Source: Melastoma dodecandrum
Taxonomy: Eukaryota > Streptophyta > Magnoliopsida > Myrtales > Melastomataceae
Assembly: GCA_029817715.1 (NCBI GenBank)
Contig: JARUPY010000396.1
Coordinates: forward strand, 6,448,001 to 6,512,000
DNA: 64,000 nucleotides
Direction: 5' to 3'
Below are positions 58,833-64,000 of the stretch, piece after piece (within the stretch, counting starts at the first letter, position 1; every line of letters starts with the position of its first letter). Below the pieces are notes generated by a model that saw only the letters and a program-made list of their open reading frames with translations, was not told the origin of the DNA and searched no databases. The position numbers were made by a program, and so were the translations under genes.

Positions 58833-59611
58833 CAGAGAAAGGATTGAGGACGAGGAGGAAGAAGAGGGGTTGAAGAAAGGGATTTCTGACTTGGGGGAGG
58901 GGTTGGGGAAGGAACAGAAAAGGGCAAAAGAGAGGGAGGGAGGGATACAGTTGTCACGGCCTTTACACGTGTCACGGATCCATGGCATGCCACGTCGGAC
59001 CAGACTAGATATTTTTGTCCCCATAAATATCTTTCCCCTGTCTGAACGGGTTAAAAAGAATTTAAGGGAGATCAAACAAATTACGGCACGAGCTTCTTTT
59101 CGCCCCCCTGTCCCTTTTTTCCGTACTCCTCGGTCAACAGCTTGAATCAAAATATCTGCCATCTCTCTCTCTCTCTCTCTCCATCTCAGAACCATGTAAA
59201 TTTACAGACTGCAAGTATTATTACCAAAAGGATTATGGACCGGGCTTGTTGGGGCCCAAATTAACCAGCCCATTTCTTTGACATTCCACGATGTCGTATG
59301 TGCAGCACCGTGCACGTTTAAATGTAAATGTTTTCTTTTTATTTTTCTACAACGGCGGCCCATTCCTCGGGCATCACGTGAAATTATTTGTCGTCGAATA
59401 AATAATGTCGTGTGTTTATTATATAGAAGGATGGTGGTCATTAAAAACAACAGGTGTTACTTGTACATACACCAAGGCATCATCATTATTGCTAACAATG
59501 GCAAAGAATCCCGGCTCTCTCCAATACTTCTATAACTCCAAAACCATCGGTTTATCTAAAGACTCAATTTATGCCAAAACCAAATATTTGTAAACTCGGA
59601 ATGAAGTTGAA
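58833..59611. other. Upstream region of the COR27/28-like gene
   Basis: Contains the presumed promoter and leader, with a CT/GA microsatellite at about 59,163-59,182 and a CACGTG-like ACACGTGTC (G-box/ABRE type core) at 58,966-58,974. The rest to 59,611 is the 3' flank of the LEA-2 gene. Confidence 0.4.
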
Positions 59612-60745
59612 TCAGTCGTAGGTACAGGACTTGGCAAGGGAGACTGCGACGTTGATCTTGTTGGGATCGAACGTCAGTGAGCAGTCGATCTTCTTGTAGA
59701 AATTGGGCTTCACCAGTTTCCCCAGCACGTACGCCCTCGACTTCACCACGAACCTCAGCCGGAGAGGGATCGGCACCGACGGCTTGCCCGACGGTGTGCT
59801 TAGACCAGCTCCGCTGCCGTACAGTGGGATCTGATGGCCGATCACCGCGATGGACACCAGTCTCTGGCTCTTCCTCCGCTGGTAGAACTTGTTGATCTGC
59901 GACAAAATCCATTAAGATCAGATGGGAATCCGATTGGTTCAAGTTTTCCAGGGCAAGTTATTAGCGAGGTGTCCACTTACACTGCCGGTGGCAACCGTGA
60001 GTTTAGAGTACATCAGATCTGCCGGCGACGAAGTCACATGGACACCAAAGAAGGTGCCAGTGTTGCGGTAGAGCAACTTGACGGTCGAATTGACCGTGAT
60101 CATGTCGGTCGCGACTCCAGTACTGTCCGATCCGGCCTGGATCGTTAGTTGCTCGAACGTGATACTCTGCTCCATTCAAAGATAATTGATTCAGAATCGA
60201 GGCCGCACAATAAAAAAGAAACCATAATGCCAGAAGAAGGCAATTATCGGAGGAATGGAACGATCCCTGACCTTCATCGTGATCTGAGGCTTCTGTGGCT
60301 TGCTGGCACCCCAGAGGATCAACGCGAAGAAAGAGAAGAGGATGAAGAATCCTAGGACGAAGGCGAGGAAGTAGCAGCGACGGGGCAGGCCCCTATGCCG
60401 ATCCTCGTCGTCGAGCAACCCTTCCTCCTCGATGACATCGCACTCCTTCCATGGCTTGCCTCCGCCGCCACCCTTACGGTGACTTCCGGCACCGCCCTTG
60501 GAGGCGTCATTGGGGGAGATCTTACGAGATCCGGAGAACCTGCTGGAGGAGGACTGACGGGAGTGGCGGCCGACGGAGGAGTGGGAGTGGGGAGGGGAGG
60601 CGGTGGGGCTGAGGGCTGGAGTGGAGTGGAAGGAGGTGGTGGTCTTCTCGCCATCGTGGGAGGGACTCTGGACGTAGTAGACGGGGCGGGCGGGGGAGGA
60701 CGGGGCGATGCTGCCGGTCACCTCGGAGTCGGTCTTGGCGTGCAT
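59612..60745 (-). CDS. LEA-2 / NHL family membrane protein (hydroxyproline-rich glycoprotein type)
   Basis: Three exons (60745-60272, 60166-59981, 59896-59612) join in phase to 314 aa. The N-terminal half is Ser/Pro/His-rich and cytosolic (PVYYVQSPSHDGEKTTTSFH, HSHSSVGRHSRQSSSSRF), a pattern of one plant subfamily. A single membrane helix at about 124-146 (CYFLAFVLGFFILFSFFALI) follows Arg-Arg. The LEA-2 domain follows: SITFEQLTIQAGSDSTG, MITVNSTVKLLYRNTGTFFG, VHVTSSPADLMYSKLTVATG, FYQRRKSQRLVSIAV and KSRAYVLGKLVKPNFYKKI, ending CTYD. Relatives (NDR1/HIN1-like) sit in the plasma membrane or ER and are tied to stress and defence, but the molecular role is unknown. Confidence 0.9.
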
Positions 60746-61245
60746 TGTTTAAAGGTAGATGTTTTTCCCTTTTTTCCCCTCTCTTCTTTCTTTTCCTGCG
60801 GGGGCTTTGCTGTCTGTCGGAATTTGATGTTGGGTAAAGAGGGAAGGAAGGAATTAGTTGGGTCTCCTCCAAGCTGTTCCTGTGCTGTGAGGGTGTTTCT
60901 AAATGAAATTAAGGATTCTTCAATTTACGACAACTAGTAAGTCCTAAGTAATTAAATTTAATTCTGGTTAGGAGGGGGATGATGGGTGGATGGATGGATA
61001 GTAGTGGAGTGCGGGAAAGGAATAAAGGTAAAAACGCGGAGTGCAATTGGTCCAGCCAATATCCAGTTGTCTATGTCACCGCCATACTATTTACTCAATT
61101 TCTTTTTTAATTTCTTAGCCTCCCACTCAAACTATGTTTCCCGTATGCTCTTTAATGTCGTCTACCCTACAATTCAAGGTATCTTTTTGGTGTGATTGTT
61201 GAGATTCGAAATTTTAATTCCCAAACGAATCATCAAATGCCTTTA
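60746..61245. other. Upstream region of the LEA-2 gene
   Basis: Leader and promoter of the minus-strand LEA-2 gene; C/T-rich near the start codon, AT-rich further out. No clear element recognised. Confidence 0.4.
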
Positions 61246-61856
61246 GCCCGTTTTGGTTTCCGGAATAGAATTTCGGATCCAACGAAACGGGAAGGGAGAA
61301 AAATCATAGTGATTTGGAAGGGAGTTGTTTAAAAAAAATAGTGTGTTTAGTCAAGAAATAAGATGAAAAGAGTAAGAGAATTGAATGAGCAATGAAATGG
61401 GCATTCCCTATGACGAGGGAGGGAATGTGCGTTCCTCTTATTTTTCTTTAAAATTTAGGAAATGGAATGGAATGAAAATGAAGATAGTGAACAAAAAGAT
61501 AAGAAAATGAAAATAAATAAGATTATTACTCTATTCCATTCCATAATCGACTCCTTAAACCAAACCCACCGTAAGTGTCATCATGGAAACTATTACCTAT
61601 TTTTTTTACTCTAATAGTGTGTTTGGTTTAAGAATTTAAGGAATGAATGAAATCATTTTATTACATTCCTTTCATTTTCATTTTCTTAATTTTGACGAAG
61701 AAGAGAAGGAATAGTCACTCCTTACTCATGATACATTCCCTTACTCGTTCCATTTCCTTCATCTCCTCCTCATTCTTGAACTAAACACACTATTTTTTTA
61801 AGCAATTTCTTTCTTAATCGCTAACCCTTCTCATTTTATTCCAAAAACCAAACGAG
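61246..61856. mobile_element. Tourist-like MITE (PIF/Harbinger type)
   Basis: A 611-base element whose left end GCCCGTTTTGGTTTCCGGAA matches the reverse complement of the right end CTCGTTTGGTTTTTGGAA. Inner matched blocks include AAATAGTGTGTTTAGT (left) and its copy at the right. It is flanked by TTA at 61243-61245 and 61857-61859, the three-base target typical of Tourist elements. The interior has further internal palindromic stretches (GGAATGAA/TTCATTCC) and no coding capacity. Confidence 0.72.
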
Positions 61857-61859
61857 TTA

Positions 61860-63252
61860 TAATAATGATACAATGATTCTGTCGGTAACAATTTTACAGT
61901 GAATTATATGTCACTTAAACTTTAGCCTATCAATGGATTTAATGAGTAATTTCTTTTCTACCCACGTGTCAATGTCATTATCCCCCTAACTAATATCAAA
62001 CCATCTCCCCATAAACACATAATTACATAGCAAGAGTTTACTTGTGTGGGCTTAAAAGGAAAATCGACCCGTTGTTTATGTTTATATATTGGGCCCAAAA
62101 AGGATCCGGTCCAATTCTAAAAAGGCCCAAAATGAGCTGGGCTTAATCATATCTAATGACCCAAATTGCATGTCTGCGGCTGTTCTTTTCTTAATTGAAA
62201 CTGATTGTCAATTTATGACAATTTAAACGACATGGCACATGTCCTGTGAATACTTGCGCTTGTGATTAGTTGTTTTTTCAATTGTCTGATAATTTTATTT
62301 TAAAAGTTGTTTTTTTTTTTTTGGTAAAACGGATGAAATCTCTTCTCCATAAAAACCATGATAAAGCTAATAAAATTGGAGTTGAGGAAACAGTCCTCAA
62401 AGAAGATTTCATAAATTACAATTTACTTAATTATTAATACCGGCCCAATCAGCAAAGGCCCATAATAGTTGGGCTTTTACTCGGGCAACACCGACAAACG
62501 AACGACTAGATTTTTTTTTTTTTATTTCCGCGTCGTCCGATTCTTAATTACGACTAATTACCGGCCTCCATAATCAAATGCCCATGATTGACGCACGACC
62601 GACTGTTAAATTTTCCTAATTTTTTTCACGAGTCGCCTTTTGTGGTCGTGACATGAAATTATGGGACCTCCCCTTTAAACGAACGTGATTCCCCTCCCCC
62701 TCTTTGTCTTAGCCAGACGTGAATGTTTTGTACACATTTCTATTCCAGGAAGGACAAAGCACTTCCCTCCACCACACGAGGCCATCAATCACTTTCCGAC
62801 ACTTCATGTCCTGTTTATCATCGTTAGAACAAGACAACTTTAGTTTTTCGTTCCCAATCAGATTGTTTCACACACGTCGACTTTGTTTCTCTAAGGACAA
62901 AAATGGTGGGTTGTTTCTTTTTGGTGTTTTATCGACGAGGGGTGGACATTATTTAGGCCCATGTCTTATCGGCATCTCCAAAGTCATGCTCGTTAGTGTG
63001 CGTACAAAGCGCACTCGAATAGGTTTATCATGAGTTGATGTGACTGTTAAAAAAGATTAAAATACCAGTAATGTATTTGTTGAAAATTTATTATTAGCTT
63101 GATTAAGTTGAATTAGTCACGCACCAAACATTGCTTTTGAATATTCGCCCTGGTAAGAGTATCCTCCATGTTATTTTATTGTCACGTAAATCTGTGTGTC
63201 CAGTCCAATTTCTTACAGATTTTTTTAAGTAAGCTACGGGCTAAATCCTCTA
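61860..63252. other. AT-rich spacer
   Basis: Downstream flank of the subtilase gene and AT-rich spacer. The open frame at 62,719-63,033 has no family resemblance. Nothing else seen. Confidence 0.45.
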
Positions 63253-64000
63253 CTACGGGATGAGTTCCGACCGGTAGGTCGTCGCCACTATCGGACTCGT
63301 CACGACGTGCTTCATGTCCGAATCGACCCAGCTCAGATGACCGAACACTACCGCATCCGGCATCTGTTTCGGACCCCGTATCGTCAACTTGTAGCTTAGC
63401 TTCTCGTACTTTTCATCAAAGCTCAGCTTATCAGGGACAACGGAGATTTCGAATCCTTCCATTGGGGTGAACTTCGCGGTGTACGTCGATGTTGCGTCCC
63501 CGACATTGGTAACTGTCCTGAAGAATTCTCGAGGCGGAGGGGTTTCCGAGCTGTTTGCACTGAAGAAGGCGATGAACGAAGGATAGTTGAGATCCAGAGA
63601 TGGTTTCGAACAGTCGTTGCTGGATGACTTCGTGATGATCTTGATTTGGTTTTCTGTGAAGTTGAGCGCGCACATCAAGTTAACGTAGTCCTGTGACGTT
63701 ACGTCGTAAACTAGCCCGGGGTCGGTCGCCTTGTTCGGATCGACATGGCCGGCTCCCATAGCCAGAGGGTTTGCCGGTTCTCTGTTCGACCCCTTGTCCT
63801 TGATCGGAGAGTTCGTGCTGTCGGTAGAATATGTCGTGGTCATCAATGCTGACCTAATGGTGGCAGGGTTCCACTCAGGGTGTATGTCCCTAATTAGTGC
63901 TCCGACGCCAGCTATATGAGGGCATGCCATCGAAGTTCCCGACAGAAGGTTGAAGTCCGTGTAGAGTTGAGATGAATTTACCGTGGTAACAGGCAGGTTT
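63253..64000 (-). CDS. Subtilisin-like serine protease (SBT1 type), C-terminal part, cut by window end
   Basis: The minus-strand frame enters at 64000 and ends at 63253, about 249 codons of a protein normally near 750 aa. It contains the catalytic Ser motif in LLSGTSMACPHIAGVGALI, the following helix IRSALMTTTYSTDS, then GAGHVDPNKATDPGLVYDV, QDYVNLMCALNFTENQI, and the fibronectin-type C-terminal domain (LDLNYPSFIAFFS, FFRTVTNVGDATSTYTAKF, HLSWVDSDMKHVVTSPI). Asp and His of the triad and the PA domain lie outside the window. Plant SBT1 enzymes are secreted and process cell-wall or peptide precursors. No intron is seen, as is common for the group. The substrate is unknown. Confidence 0.93.
   Translation of the reverse strand, partial: NLPVTTVNSSQLYTDFNLLSGTSMACPHIAGVGALIRDIHPEWNPATIRSALMTTTYSTDSTNSPIKDKGSNREPANPLAMGAGHVDPNKATDPGLVYDVTSQDYVNLMCALNFTENQIKIITKSSSNDCSKPSLDLNYPSFIAFFSANSSETPPPREFFRTVTNVGDATSTYTAKFTPMEGFEISVVPDKLSFDEKYEKLSYKLTIRGPKQMPDAVVFGHLSWVDSDMKHVVTSPIVATTYRSELIP

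Overview
This window is nuclear DNA from a flowering plant. Coding regions are split by short GT-AG introns (about 65-900 bases). The gene families include plant-only ones: SDH5, GUX, CYP707A, BKI1/MAKR, COR27/28 and WEB1. The intergenic DNA carries typical plant transposons. I cannot name the species. No bacterial, organellar or CRISPR features were seen.

Layout. 0-10 kb: a patatin-like acyl hydrolase (+), a broken RPN11 proteasome-lid copy (+), two carboxylesterases in tandem (-) separated by a solo LTR and a Mutator-type MITE, then mitochondrial SDH5 (+). 10-21 kb: a plant-specific gene interrupted by a stop (-), a damaged DPH4-like J-protein gene (-), a membrane protein of unknown function in seven exons (-), an unassigned exon-like stretch, and a small Mutator-like element. 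21-31 kb: a BKI1-like receptor-kinase inhibitor (+), the 11-exon phosphatidate phosphatase PAH/lipin (+), and a small EF-hand protein (-). 33-35.3 kb: a GUX-type xylan glucuronosyltransferase (+). 36.5-42.6 kb: a WEB1-like coiled-coil pseudogene split by a Ty1/copia retrotransposon with two LTRs and a GAATC target duplication. 43.4-45.6 kb: CYP707A, an ABA 8'-hydroxylase (-). 48.7-52.6 kb: a dead LINE whose 3' part holds a 1.34-kb Mutator-like element carrying pieces of a SERINC gene (a Pack-MULE). 54-64 kb: COQ10 (-), a COR27/28-like gene (-), an LEA-2/NHL membrane protein (-), a Tourist-like MITE, and the 3' part of a subtilase (-) that runs off the window.

The genes form no operon or obvious biosynthetic cluster. 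Several touch stress and hormone biology (CYP707A, BKI1, COR27/28, LEA-2), but I infer no shared regulation. SDH5 and COQ10 both serve mitochondrial electron transport but lie 46 kb apart. I found no convincing new biological system. The best-supported novelty is the Mutator family: three elements with 9-bp duplications, one of them a gene-fragment carrier nested in a LINE. Exon coordinates were set by hand from splice consensus, reading frame and remembered family sequence; no alignment was run.
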